18,970 nt of DNA, taken from assembly GCA_900540945.1 (NCBI GenBank), contig UQHQ01000037.1, positions 1 to 18,970 of the forward strand, in the 5' to 3' direction. The notes beneath the pieces are model-generated. The model was not told the origin of the DNA and searched no databases. It was given only the letters and a program-made list of their open reading frames with translations. Shown piece by piece: positions 1 to 7,078 of this stretch. Source of the stretch: an uncultured Collinsella sp. (GTDB lineage: Bacteria; Actinomycetota; Coriobacteriia; Coriobacteriales; Coriobacteriaceae). Numbering within the stretch: position 1 is the first letter of the stretch; every line of letters begins with the position of its first letter. The translations under genes were made by a program, and so were the position numbers.

Positions 1-2303
1 AGCGTCTGTTCCGCCGCGGCGATGCCTGCCGTCTGATCAAGCGCTGCAACGACTTTGGCGCCGGTGGCGTCTCGGTCGCCGTGGGTGAACTTGCCGACGG
101 CCTGTATGTCGACCTGGACACCGTGACCAAGAAGTACGACGGCCTGGATGGCACCGAGCTCGCCATTTCCGAGTCCCAGGAGCGCATGGCCTGCGCCGTC
201 GCCGACGGTGACGTCGAGGAATTCATGGGCTACGCCGCCGAGGAGAACCTGGAAGCAACCGTCATCGCCGAGGTTACCGCCGAGCCGCGCATGCGCATGG
301 CCTGGAACGGCGTCGCCATCGTCGATCTGTCCCGCGAGTTCCTCAACTCCAACGGCGCGCCCAAGCACCAGGTCGCCCACGTCTGCGCCCGCAGCGTGTG
401 GCAGCCCAGCTGGGCCGGCACCACGCTTGCCGAGCGCATGACCTCGCTCGTCACCGATCTTAACGTCGCCTCCAACAAGGGCCTTTCCGAGCGCTTCGAC
501 TCCACCATCGGTGCCGCGACCGTGCTCATGCCCTTTGGTGGCAAGACGCAGCTCACTCCGAGCTCTGCCATGGTCGCCAAGTTCCCCGTGGACGGCGAGA
601 CCACCACAGCGAGCGCTATGGCATGGGGCTTCAACCCCTATCTGATGGAGGCCGACCAGTTTGCGGGCGCCTACCTGTCCGTGGTCGAGTCCATCGCCAA
701 GCTCGTGGCCGCCGGCTTTGAGCACAAGCGCGCCTATCTCTCCTTCCAGGAGTACTTTGAGCGTCTGCGCACCGAGGCCGAGCGTTGGGGCAAGCCCATG
801 GCAGCCGTCCTGGGCGCCCTTATGGCCCAGGTCGACCTGGGTGCCGGCGCCATCGGCGGCAAGGATTCCATGAGTGGCTCGTTTGAAGACGAAGCCGGCG
901 AGCTCAACGTTCCGCCGACCCTGATCAGCTTCGCTGTCGCCGTTGGCAAGGCGAACCGCGCTGTCTCCCCCGAGTTCAAGGGTCTCACGCATCGCGTCGT
1001 CCGTGTCGCCCCCGCCACCTATGGCGAGGACTACCGCCCCGATGCCCAGCAGCTGCTCGCCGCATTTGACGCCGTCGAGGCGCTCACCGCCACCGGCGAC
1101 GCCCTGGCCGTCTCCACGCCCGGCTACGGCTGCGGCGCCGAGAGCCTCTTTAAGATGTGCGTCGGCAACCAGATCGGTATCGAGCTTGCCGAGGATGTGG
1201 ACGTGGAGAGCCTCTTCACCCCGCTCTACGGCAGCTTTATCGTCGAGCTCGCCGAGGATGCCGAGCTGCCCGAGGTCGCCGACGGCGTTGTCGTCGAGCC
1301 CCTGGGCACCACCGTCGAGGGCTATGTCATCGATACCGGCTCCGAGGTCATCGAGCTCTCCGAGCTCCAGGAGGCCTGGGAGAGCGGCATCGAGGGCGTC
1401 TTTGCCTACCGCAGCGCCGGCGAGACTGCCAAGGTCGAGACCATCGACTTCCGTGCCAAGGATATCCACGTGTACAGCGGCGCCAAGATCGCCCGCCCGC
1501 GCGTGGTAATCCCCGTGTTCCCCGGCAACAACTGCGAGTACGATAGCGCCCGCGCTTTCCGCGCCGCCGGCGCCGAGGCCGACACCTTCGTGATCAACAA
1601 CCTCACGCCCGAGGCCGTCGCCGAAAGCACCCACGAGCTTGCCCGCCGCATCCGTGCAAGCCAGATCGTCATGATCCCCGGCGGCTTCTCGGGCGGCGAC
1701 GAGCCCGATGGCTCCGCCAAGTTCATCACGGCGTTCTTCCGCGCTCCCGAGGTCACCGAGGCAGTCCGCGACCTGCTCAAGGCCCGCGACGGCCTGATGC
1801 TGGGCATCTGCAACGGCTTCCAGGCCCTGATCAAGCTCGGTCTGGTGCCCTACGGCGACATCGTCGACGCCACGCCCGATGCGCCCACGCTGACGTTCAA
1901 CACCATCGGTCGCCATCAGAGCCGTCTGGTGCGCACCCGTATCTCGTCCAACCTGTCCCCGTGGCTATCGCAGTGCAGCCTGGACGACCCCTACACCGTC
2001 GCCATCAGCCACGGCGAGGGCCGCTTTGTCGCCAACGACGAGGTGCTCGCCCAGCTCATCGCCAACGGCCAGGTCGCCACGCAGTACGTGGGCGAGGACG
2101 GCAAGCCCAGCATGGATCTTTCCGTCAACCCCAACGGCTCCGCACTCGCCATCGAGGGCATCACGAGCCCCGACGGCCGCGTCCTGGGCAAGATGGGCCA
2201 TGCCGAGCGTCGTGGCGACAACCTGTACCGCAACGTGCCCGAGCATGTCCCCGGCGATAAGTTCATGCCGATCTTTGAGAGCGGCGTGGCCTACTTCGCT
2301 TAA
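1..2303 (+). CDS. purL: Phosphoribosylformylglycinamidine synthase, single-chain large form (5' end missing)
   Basis: Catalyses the ATP- and glutamine-dependent conversion of FGAR to FGAM in de novo purine synthesis, in the cytosol. The frame is open from base 3, and the first visible residues contain CNDFGAGGVSVAVGELADGL, a typical internal PurL stretch, so the start lies left of the window. About 766 residues remain of the roughly 1250 usual for this form. GGKDSMSG (near 860) belongs to the second AIR-synthase-like half. From about 1495 a class I glutamine amidotransferase domain follows: PVFPGNNCEYDSARAF, then GICNGFQ with the nucleophile Cys at 1809-1811, and GHAERR supplying the His and Glu of the triad (2199-2207). 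Both synthase and glutaminase units are therefore on one chain, unlike the split PurL/PurQ/PurS of most Actinobacteria. A strong terminator follows. Confidence 0.96.
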   Translation, partial: RLFRRGDACRLIKRCNDFGAGGVSVAVGELADGLYVDLDTVTKKYDGLDGTELAISESQERMACAVADGDVEEFMGYAAEENLEATVIAEVTAEPRMRMAWNGVAIVDLSREFLNSNGAPKHQVAHVCARSVWQPSWAGTTLAERMTSLVTDLNVASNKGLSERFDSTIGAATVLMPFGGKTQLTPSSAMVAKFPVDGETTTASAMAWGFNPYLMEADQFAGAYLSVVESIAKLVAAGFEHKRAYLSFQEYFERLRTEAERWGKPMAAVLGALMAQVDLGAGAIGGKDSMSGSFEDEAGELNVPPTLISFAVAVGKANRAVSPEFKGLTHRVVRVAPATYGEDYRPDAQQLLAAFDAVEALTATGDALAVSTPGYGCGAESLFKMCVGNQIGIELAEDVDVESLFTPLYGSFIVELAEDAELPEVADGVVVEPLGTTVEGYVIDTGSEVIELSELQEAWESGIEGVFAYRSAGETAKVETIDFRAKDIHVYSGAKIARPRVVIPVFPGNNCEYDSARAFRAAGAEADTFVINNLTPEAVAESTHELARRIRASQIVMIPGGFSGGDEPDGSAKFITAFFRAPEVTEAVRDLLKARDGLMLGICNGFQALIKLGLVPYGDIVDATPDAPTLTFNTIGRHQSRLVRTRISSNLSPWLSQCSLDDPYTVAISHGEGRFVANDEVLAQLIANGQVATQYVGEDGKPSMDLSVNPNGSALAIEGITSPDGRVLGKMGHAERRGDNLYRNVPEHVPGDKFMPIFESGVAYFA

Positions 2304-2317
2304 TGCGTCCCATCGGG

Positions 2318-2323
2318 TACAAT
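2318..2323 (+). promoter_or_regulatory. Possible -10 box (TACAAT) upstream of the purL terminator
   Basis: TACAAT lies 15 bases after the purL stop and upstream of the terminator hairpin. A 17-bp spacer would place the -35 at TTCGCT (2295-2300), a poor match to TTGACA. TCGGGTA occurs twice around it (2313-2319 and 2328-2334). If used, transcription would start near 2330 and the terminator would sit in the leader of the following transporter gene. The evidence is sequence match only. Confidence 0.3.
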
Positions 2324-2339
2324 CCCCTCGGGTAACAAC

Positions 2340-2377
2340 ACCCGCCACCGGCACACCCGGTGGCGGGTTCTTTTTTG
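2340..2377 (+). terminator. Intrinsic terminator after purL
   Basis: A perfect 12-bp GC-rich stem (ACCCGCCACCGG, loop CACAC, CCGGTGGCGGGT at 2340-2368) is followed by TTCTTTTTTG. This is a textbook Rho-independent terminator. Only 24 bases separate it from the next start codon, so there is little space for an independent promoter downstream. Confidence 0.93.
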
Positions 2378-2401
2378 CTTCGCGCATACAGGAAGGACAT
2401 C

Positions 2402-3337
2402 ATGGAAAGCCGCAAGCCGTATCTCGCCACCCTACCCGGACTCATCCTGGGCTGCCTCGTCTGCTGTGCGCTCTGGGGGTCGGCTTTCCCCTGCATCAAG
2501 ATCGGTTACGGGCTCTTTGGCATCCCCGCGCACGATAGCGCCTCACAGCTGCTCTTTGCGGGCTTGCGCTTCACACTTGCCGGCGCCCTGGTTATCGTTG
2601 GGATGAGTGCGGCCCAACGCCGTCCCCTCATTCCGCAGGCTCGTGACATCAAGCCCATCTTTGTCTTGTCACTCTTCCAGACTATCGGGCAGTACTTCTT
2701 TTTCTACCTAGGACTCTCGCGCGCCAGCGCCATGTCGAGTTCCATCATCGAGGCCAGCGCCAACTTCCTCGCAATTCTCTTTGCCGCCTTGGCATTTCAC
2801 ACCGAGAGGCTCAATACGCCCAAGGTGCTTGGCTGTGTGCTGGGCTTTGCAGGCGTCGCGCTCGTCAACCTTTCGGGCGCGGATGGTACCTTTGGCTTTA
2901 CGCTCGACGGCGAGGGATTTATCTTGGCTTCCACTGTTGCGGGCGCCCTGTCGACCTGCCTCATTGGCATCTTCTCGCGCGAGCATGACGGCGTCTTGCT
3001 CGCCGGCTGGCAGTTTTTAGTCGGTGGCGTGGTCCTTACCGCAATCGGGTTTTTGATGGGCGGCACGTTTTTCCCCACCGAAATCGCCCCCGCCATCGCG
3101 CTCATCATTTATATGGCGCTCATTTCCGCCGTCGCGTACTCGCTGTGGTCCCGCCTGCTCGCCGTCAACCCCGTCAGCCGCGTTTCGGTCTTTGGCTTTA
3201 TGAACCCGGTCTTTGGCGTGCTGTTGAGCGCACTGCTGCTCGGCGAGGGCGCTGGCACGAGCCCCGTTACCGTACTTGTTGCCCTGCTGTTGGTCTGCGG
3301 CGGCATCATCATCGTCAACAAACCCAAAAAAGCCTAG
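2402..3337 (+). CDS. DMT-superfamily (EamA-type) transporter
   Basis: A 311-residue inner-membrane protein with about ten hydrophobic helices in two repeats of five, the usual length and design of EamA/RhaT-type drug/metabolite exporters. The N-terminal repeat has the family-typical GSAFPCIKIG stretch in helix 1 and LSRASAMSSSIIEASANFLA around helix 4. The second repeat ends with VSVFGFMNPVFGVLLSALLL and a short lysine-rich tail (NKPKKA). The ATG at 2402 is chosen because AGGAAGG lies 5 bases upstream; an in-frame GTG at 2360 lies inside the terminator stem and has no ribosome site. The substrate cannot be read from sequence; members export amino acids, metabolites or drugs. It follows purL directly but across a strong terminator, so co-transcription would need readthrough. 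Confidence 0.9.
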   Translation: MESRKPYLATLPGLILGCLVCCALWGSAFPCIKIGYGLFGIPAHDSASQLLFAGLRFTLAGALVIVGMSAAQRRPLIPQARDIKPIFVLSLFQTIGQYFFFYLGLSRASAMSSSIIEASANFLAILFAALAFHTERLNTPKVLGCVLGFAGVALVNLSGADGTFGFTLDGEGFILASTVAGALSTCLIGIFSREHDGVLLAGWQFLVGGVVLTAIGFLMGGTFFPTEIAPAIALIIYMALISAVAYSLWSRLLAVNPVSRVSVFGFMNPVFGVLLSALLLGEGAGTSPVTVLVALLLVCGGIIIVNKPKKA

Positions 3338-3403
3338 CGAACCGCCCTTATTTAGTAGAGGAGATTCGCATGCTTTAGCTTAATGGAGTACATCGGTGAG
3401 CTG

Positions 3404-3440
3404 AGGGCCGCAACGCACGCCAGCGTTCGCCCTTTTTTTC
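3404..3440 (+). terminator. Intrinsic terminator after the DMT transporter gene
   Basis: AGGGC pairs with GCCCT (3404-3408 with 3429-3433) and AACGC with GCGTT (3412-3416 with 3423-3427), separated by a small internal loop and capped by ACGCCA. Seven Ts follow (3433-3439). The T-run runs up to the stop codon of the convergent cyclase gene. There is no matching A-run on the left, so it should work only for plus-strand transcripts. Confidence 0.75.
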
Positions 3441-4582
3441 TAGCGTATCTGGACGCCGGCTTTCTTCTTCTCGCGCTTTACGCGGTAGAGCTCCGCGTCG
3501 GCAGCGCGAAGCAAGTCTTGCCAGGTATCGACGCCATCACCAACCCGTGCGTAGCCGATGGACATCCGCAACAGATACGGGACCTCGGCGCGCGCGAGCT
3601 CGTCGCTGATTGCCGCGCACAGACACATGATGTCCTGCTCCGCCGTCGCCTTTTGAAGCACCACAAACTCATCGCCGCCATAACGTGCGATAAAGCCACC
3701 AGACGCCGAGCAGACCTCTTTGAGCGTAGCAGATATGGCCTGGAGGGCATGATCGCCCTCAACATGTCCATACCGGTCGTTAATCTGCTTAAAGCCGTCA
3801 GCGTCCATCATAAGCAGATATACATCTTCGGCCTGATCCACATTTGAAAAGAGCGACAGCATATAGGTCTCAAAACGGTTGCGATTGTTGAGGCCAGTCA
3901 ACGGGTCGGTCGAGATCAGCTGCTCCTGGTAGATGATGTAGAGCAGCAGGATGCTCAGCGTTATACCGACACAAAGGCCCGGTACCGAAAACAAAACCTG
4001 GAAGGTACCGCCCACCAGAGCGGGAACCGCAAAAAAGGCGAGGGTGCGATAAATGGCCTTCTTTTGCAGACTTTCGACTTTTCGAGTCTGAATAAAGGCA
4101 TGCAAAGACGTATATATGATGTAGCAGTAGCTAACGATAGGCTGAATCATATAAAGCGCTCCGCGACGATATACGCCCTGTGCATCGATATAGAACATAG
4201 TGTGCGTCCAGTAGCTGGTAAATGCCAGCACGACCACCAATACGGTTGGCAACGTCACGAGCGCCACCCTATAGCGCGCGGTCAAAAGGCGTGAGCCCTG
4301 CACTGTCTCGGAATAGAAAAACCAAATGAGGCACGCGATGGCGAACAGCGAAAACGAGACCGCGTTGGAAATCCAGTTGGCCGTGATGCCTACAGGAGTG
4401 CTCACGCCGTCCGAGAGCGTCCAGATCATATCGAAGAAAATGTAGGCAGCAGAGGTATAGCCGAGCATGCTAAACAAGAGCTGCTGGGTACTCGAGAACA
4501 AGGAGCGACGACTTCGCGCGGCAAGCCCGATAAGAACAATCATGCATAGCAGGAATATCTCAATTTTGAGTGCCTTAACCAC
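3440..4582 (-). CDS. Membrane-bound GGDEF diguanylate cyclase
   Basis: Predicted to make cyclic di-GMP from two GTP at the membrane. The 380-residue protein has about seven hydrophobic helices in residues 1-220, forming a sensor-like membrane region, then a GGDEF domain from about residue 224. That domain begins with TDPLTGLNNRNRFE, has the metal- and GTP-binding DADGFKQINDRYGH (about 260-273) and an intact RYGGDEF (about 300-306), so activity is expected. The residues ahead of GGDEF (SASGGFIARY) lack an RxxD inhibitory site, so classical product inhibition is not predicted. I chose the GTG at 4582 because AAGGGA lies 9 bases upstream; a TTG at 4600 in the same frame adds six residues but lacks a clear ribosome site. 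No c-di-GMP effector or phosphodiesterase is visible nearby. Confidence 0.92.
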   Translation of the reverse strand: MVKALKIEIFLLCMIVLIGLAARSRRSLFSSTQQLLFSMLGYTSAAYIFFDMIWTLSDGVSTPVGITANWISNAVSFSLFAIACLIWFFYSETVQGSRLLTARYRVALVTLPTVLVVVLAFTSYWTHTMFYIDAQGVYRRGALYMIQPIVSYCYIIYTSLHAFIQTRKVESLQKKAIYRTLAFFAVPALVGGTFQVLFSVPGLCVGITLSILLLYIIYQEQLISTDPLTGLNNRNRFETYMLSLFSNVDQAEDVYLLMMDADGFKQINDRYGHVEGDHALQAISATLKEVCSASGGFIARYGGDEFVVLQKATAEQDIMCLCAAISDELARAEVPYLLRMSIGYARVGDGVDTWQDLLRAADAELYRVKREKKKAGVQIR

Positions 4583-4614
4583 TAGACGCCATCCCTTCAA
4601 TATCCAAGTGGTCA

Positions 4615-4628
4615 GAATCGCCCGATTC
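4615..4628. promoter_or_regulatory. Palindrome GAATCG-CC-CGATTC upstream of the GGDEF gene
   Basis: Perfect 6-bp inverted repeats with a 2-base spacer lie 33 bp upstream of the chosen cyclase start. The core ATCGCCCGAT recurs in the palindrome at 6995-7008 between azlC and the HD-domain gene. The shape suits a dimeric regulator, but no binding protein can be named. Confidence 0.35.
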
Positions 4629-4682
4629 GTGTCTGGACAATAAACACCCCCTACTCCGCAGGGGTAAGGGGAATCATAGCAG

Positions 4683-4724
4683 AGCGCCTGAACGTCACCG
4701 CAAGACAGCTTTCGTTCGGGCGCT
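4683..4724 (-). terminator. Inverted repeat after kdgT, weak terminator candidate
   Basis: AGCGCC-T-GAACG (4683-4694) pairs with CGTTC-G-GGCGCT (4713-4724), giving 11 Watson-Crick pairs around one mismatch on the minus transcript and an 18-base loop. It lies 46 bases past the kdgT stop. No U-tract follows on the minus strand, so it may be an imperfect or Rho-assisted end, or an mRNA-stabilising hairpin. Confidence 0.4.
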
Positions 4725-4770
4725 CAAACGGCGCGAGTTGCACGCCGGCATCATTGATGGGTATCGGTTG

Positions 4771-5793
4771 CTACTCGCCATCGATGTCGGTCGCGACGGC
4801 CTCCTCGATGGCCTCGACACCGGCTGGCGACAGATCCTCCTTGCCTTGGCAGAACTTCTTGTCGACCCAGCCGGTCAGAATCGGAGCCATGATCGCCGTG
4901 ATGATAACGGCGGTGGCGATCTGAGCGTACGCAGTAGGCGCAAGCTCGGCGTAGCGCGGTGCGACCTCGGCGAGGGCAACCGGTGTGGTCATAGCCGTGC
5001 CGGCGATGGTGGAGCAAGCCACAGCGGCCTTGCCATTGCCGCCGCACAGGCGCTCGAACGCAAAGGTGATAGGACCGACGACAAACAGCGTGATAAGGCC
5101 CAGCAGGATGCCGGAAATACCGCCGGTGATAAAGCTCGAAAGACTCATGGACGCACCGAGCTGAAATCCGATAACGGCAATCGCAGGGTTGGTGCCGGGA
5201 ACCAGCAGGTTCTTGATGAACGGGAAGAGGTTGCCCAGAACCATACCGATGACAAGCGGCAGGATGGAGCCGACGATGGTACCCAGCGGGATGTTAGCAA
5301 GACCCGAAACGCCCAGGATGATCATGGTGACGGCGGGGCCGGCCGTAAAGAACAGGATACCCACGGCGCCCTGCTCGGACTCGTCGCCGAACTCGCCCAT
5401 GATGCCCGTGTAGAGCGCCATGTTGCAAAACGTAATGCCGCCGATGATGGAAACCGAGCTCAGGCCCAAAAGGTTGTCGTTAAAGAAATACGCAACACCA
5501 AGACCCAGCGCGGCTGCCACCACAAGCTTAGGAATCAGCACAACGATGCCGGTCTTGATGGCGCCCGGCGTGGACTTAAAGCTGATGCCAGCACCCACAA
5601 ACAGCAGGATCGCGGCAACGATGGTGTTGGAACCACCGCGGCAGGCGGCGGTAAAGAAGCCGCCGATCTCGAAGACCTGCGGGCAGAAGGTATTGAGCAA
5701 AAGGCCAACGATCATCGGGTAGATCATGATGTCACCCGGGATACGCGGGACTTTGAATTTCTTTTGCTCGTTGGCGGTCGCTTCCTGTGCCAT
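4771..5793 (-). CDS. kdgT: 2-keto-3-deoxygluconate permease family transporter
   Basis: A 340-residue polytopic membrane protein matching the KdgT family, proton-linked importers of 2-keto-3-deoxygluconate from pectin or hexuronate breakdown. Family-like stretches are KVPRIPGDIMIYPMIVG at the N-terminus, GAGISFKSTPGAIKTG, GPAVTMIILGVSGLANIPLG in mid-protein, and STIAGTAMTTPVALAEVAP near the C-terminus, which matches the SSSAGAAVATPVLIAEMVP region of E. coli KdgT. About ten helices are visible, ending in an acidic tail. The ATG at 5793 is chosen because GGGAG lies 5 bases upstream; upstream codons add only a non-conserved stretch. No KDG kinase or aldolase gene lies beside it, so it is a lone transporter and the exact sugar acid is uncertain. 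An 18-bp imperfect palindrome lies in its leader. Confidence 0.87.
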   Translation of the reverse strand: MAQEATANEQKKFKVPRIPGDIMIYPMIVGLLLNTFCPQVFEIGGFFTAACRGGSNTIVAAILLFVGAGISFKSTPGAIKTGIVVLIPKLVVAAALGLGVAYFFNDNLLGLSSVSIIGGITFCNMALYTGIMGEFGDESEQGAVGILFFTAGPAVTMIILGVSGLANIPLGTIVGSILPLVIGMVLGNLFPFIKNLLVPGTNPAIAVIGFQLGASMSLSSFITGGISGILLGLITLFVVGPITFAFERLCGGNGKAAVACSTIAGTAMTTPVALAEVAPRYAELAPTAYAQIATAVIITAIMAPILTGWVDKKFCQGKEDLSPAGVEAIEEAVATDIDGE

Positions 5794-5836
5794 GAAACTC
5801 CCATTTCCGCTGACGCAGAACAAAAGCCCACGTCAC

Positions 5837-5854
5837 ACTTTGCTACAGTAAAGT
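5837..5854. promoter_or_regulatory. Imperfect palindrome upstream of kdgT, operator candidate
   Basis: ACTTTGCTACAGTAAAGT reads as an 18-bp dyad with 14 of 18 symmetric positions, its ACTTT/AAAGT arms perfect. It lies 44 bp upstream of the kdgT start, where a LacI- or GntR-type regulator could act. No clear -35/-10 pair could be assigned around it. Confidence 0.35.
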
Positions 5855-5935
5855 TTGACTATGGTACCAGAAGAAGCAGACCGGCTCGGTGAGAAATTCG
5901 ATTCGTTGTGCCGGGACGCTAAACGTGCCCCGCTC

Positions 5936-6259
5936 TTATATGAAGCTCAAAACGATATAGAACACGATGCCCGAGACGCAGCACCACAACATCGACTTTG
6001 TCTTGATTGCCACCGCCACGACGCCGGCGGCCGCAATCCAGGGAATCAAGCCCTGCCACAAGCCGGCGTCGAAAGCGCCAGGGCTTATCAAATCGTTGGC
6101 GACCAGCGCCGCAAAGGCGGCAGGCGGAATATAACCCAAGGCCTCGGTAACGCGGGGCGACAGCGTTCTCCCGCGCAAGGCAAACGCCGGGGCAATGCGG
6201 AAAAACGCGATGGCCGCCCATAACGACAGCCATAGGACCAAAAACTCATTAACGGGCAT
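5936..6259 (-). CDS. azlD: AzlD family small subunit of branched-chain amino acid exporter
   Basis: A 107-residue membrane protein with about four hydrophobic helices, the usual size of AzlD. It pairs with AzlC to export branched-chain amino acids and analogues such as azaleucine. ALGYIPPAAFAALVANDLIS is typical of the family, which conserves a (Y/R)xxPPAxxAAL-type segment. The ATG at 6259 is chosen for the GAAGGGG ribosome site upstream; in-frame codons further up lie within azlC. It overlaps the azlC 3' end by 11 bases, as expected for translational coupling of a two-subunit transporter. Downstream, at about 5908-5928, only a weak GC hairpin without a U-tract is visible. Confidence 0.88.
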   Translation of the reverse strand: MPVNEFLVLWLSLWAAIAFFRIAPAFALRGRTLSPRVTEALGYIPPAAFAALVANDLISPGAFDAGLWQGLIPWIAAAGVVAVAIKTKSMLWCCVSGIVFYIVLSFI

Positions 6260-6941
6260 CGCGAGCGCCCCTTCCCTCGGCGAGGACATCGCACGCGAGT
6301 GCCGTGACAACGCCGACGAGCACACTTGCCGGCACGGCGATATTCGTCCACCCCAAGAACTTGCATATGGCGACGGACACCGCAGCCAAACCGGCAGCTA
6401 CGACATTGCCGCGCGACAGTCGCTGCGAAAAGAGTAGGCAGATAAAGAGCGATGTGCAGACAAAACCCGCAATAGCGGTGGGAACATCGACAACGGCGCC
6501 GACGATGGCGCCCGTCGTACACGAAACGCCCCATGTTGCGATGAGGATCACGTTGAGTACAAAGGACTCGAGCGGACCCCAATCCTCCCCTTTAACCAAC
6601 TTGGCAAGCGAGATGCCATATGCCTCCTCGGTAAGCGTCGCGGCAACAGCCAGCGTCTGACGCTTCGAGGCACCCCTCAGATGCGGTGCGATCGATGCCG
6701 AGTAAAGCGCAAAGCGCGAGGAGATTGCGGCGACGCTCGCGACGATCGACGCCGCAGGCACACCCGCCAGCCACAGATTGCAGATCATAAACTGCCCGCT
6801 GCCCGTCACGAACGTGCTGCTCAGAGCAAAAACCATCCAGGGTTCCATTCCCGTCTGCGCCATAATCATTCCGCACGGCGCGGCTATCGCAACATAGGTA
6901 AGCATCACCGGCCAGACGGTTTTAACGATTTTGAGCACCAT
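6249..6941 (-). CDS. azlC: AzlC family large subunit of branched-chain amino acid exporter
   Basis: A 230-residue polytopic membrane protein of standard AzlC length, the main subunit of the AzlCD exporter. Family-like features are PCGMIMAQTGMEPWMVFALS, followed by the conserved VTGSGQFMICNLWLAGVP (compare the F-A-G-S/A-Q-F pattern of AzlC proteins) and SRFALYSASIAPHLRG, then an EEAYGIS loop. The ATG at 6941 is chosen because GAGGAA lies 4 bases upstream and the protein then starts just before its first helix; the open frame extends 40 codons further, into the shared leader with the HD gene. It is the first gene of a two-gene unit with azlD. Fairly sure of family; substrate follows from the family only. 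Confidence 0.9.
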   Translation of the reverse strand: MVLKIVKTVWPVMLTYVAIAAPCGMIMAQTGMEPWMVFALSSTFVTGSGQFMICNLWLAGVPAASIVASVAAISSRFALYSASIAPHLRGASKRQTLAVAATLTEEAYGISLAKLVKGEDWGPLESFVLNVILIATWGVSCTTGAIVGAVVDVPTAIAGFVCTSLFICLLFSQRLSRGNVVAAGLAAVSVAICKFLGWTNIAVPASVLVGVVTALACDVLAEGRGARDAR

Positions 6942-6994
6942 AGCGTTCCTCGTCCCGACAAGATTTCCGAGCCGCATGCAACGACGCGGCAGAA

Positions 6995-7008
6995 CCATCG
7001 CCCGATGG
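6995..7008. promoter_or_regulatory. Palindrome CCATCG-CC-CGATGG in the azlC/HD divergent region
   Basis: Perfect 6-bp inverted repeats with a CC spacer lie 54 bp upstream of azlC and 71 bp upstream of the HD gene. They cover the -35 position of the TACAAT box at 7023. The ATCGCCCGAT core is identical to that of the palindrome at 4615-4628. Confidence 0.4.
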
Positions 7009-7022
7009 CAACCGAGTTCACC

Positions 7023-7028
7023 TACAAT
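7023..7028 (+). promoter_or_regulatory. Possible -10 box (TACAAT) for the HD-domain gene
   Basis: TACAAT lies 50 bases ahead of the HD gene start and matches the -10 consensus at five of six positions. No good -35 is present; the expected position is inside the 6995-7008 palindrome, which would suit an operator or an activator-dependent promoter. Confidence 0.35.
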
Positions 7029-7078
7029 TGCCACCGGATCGAAAGACACAGAAAGACACAACTTTTTAGGAAGTCATT

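Noticed and set aside
3357..3378. GAGGAG followed by ATGCTTTAG, a two-codon open frame
   Set aside because: A ribosome-site-like sequence before ATG-CTT-TAG could be a leader, but no gene follows on the plus strand, only the terminator, so it is probably chance.
4738..5892. 384-codon plus-strand open frame opposite kdgT
   Set aside because: Highly charged Asp/Arg/His-rich translation typical of the antisense of a hydrophobic membrane protein.
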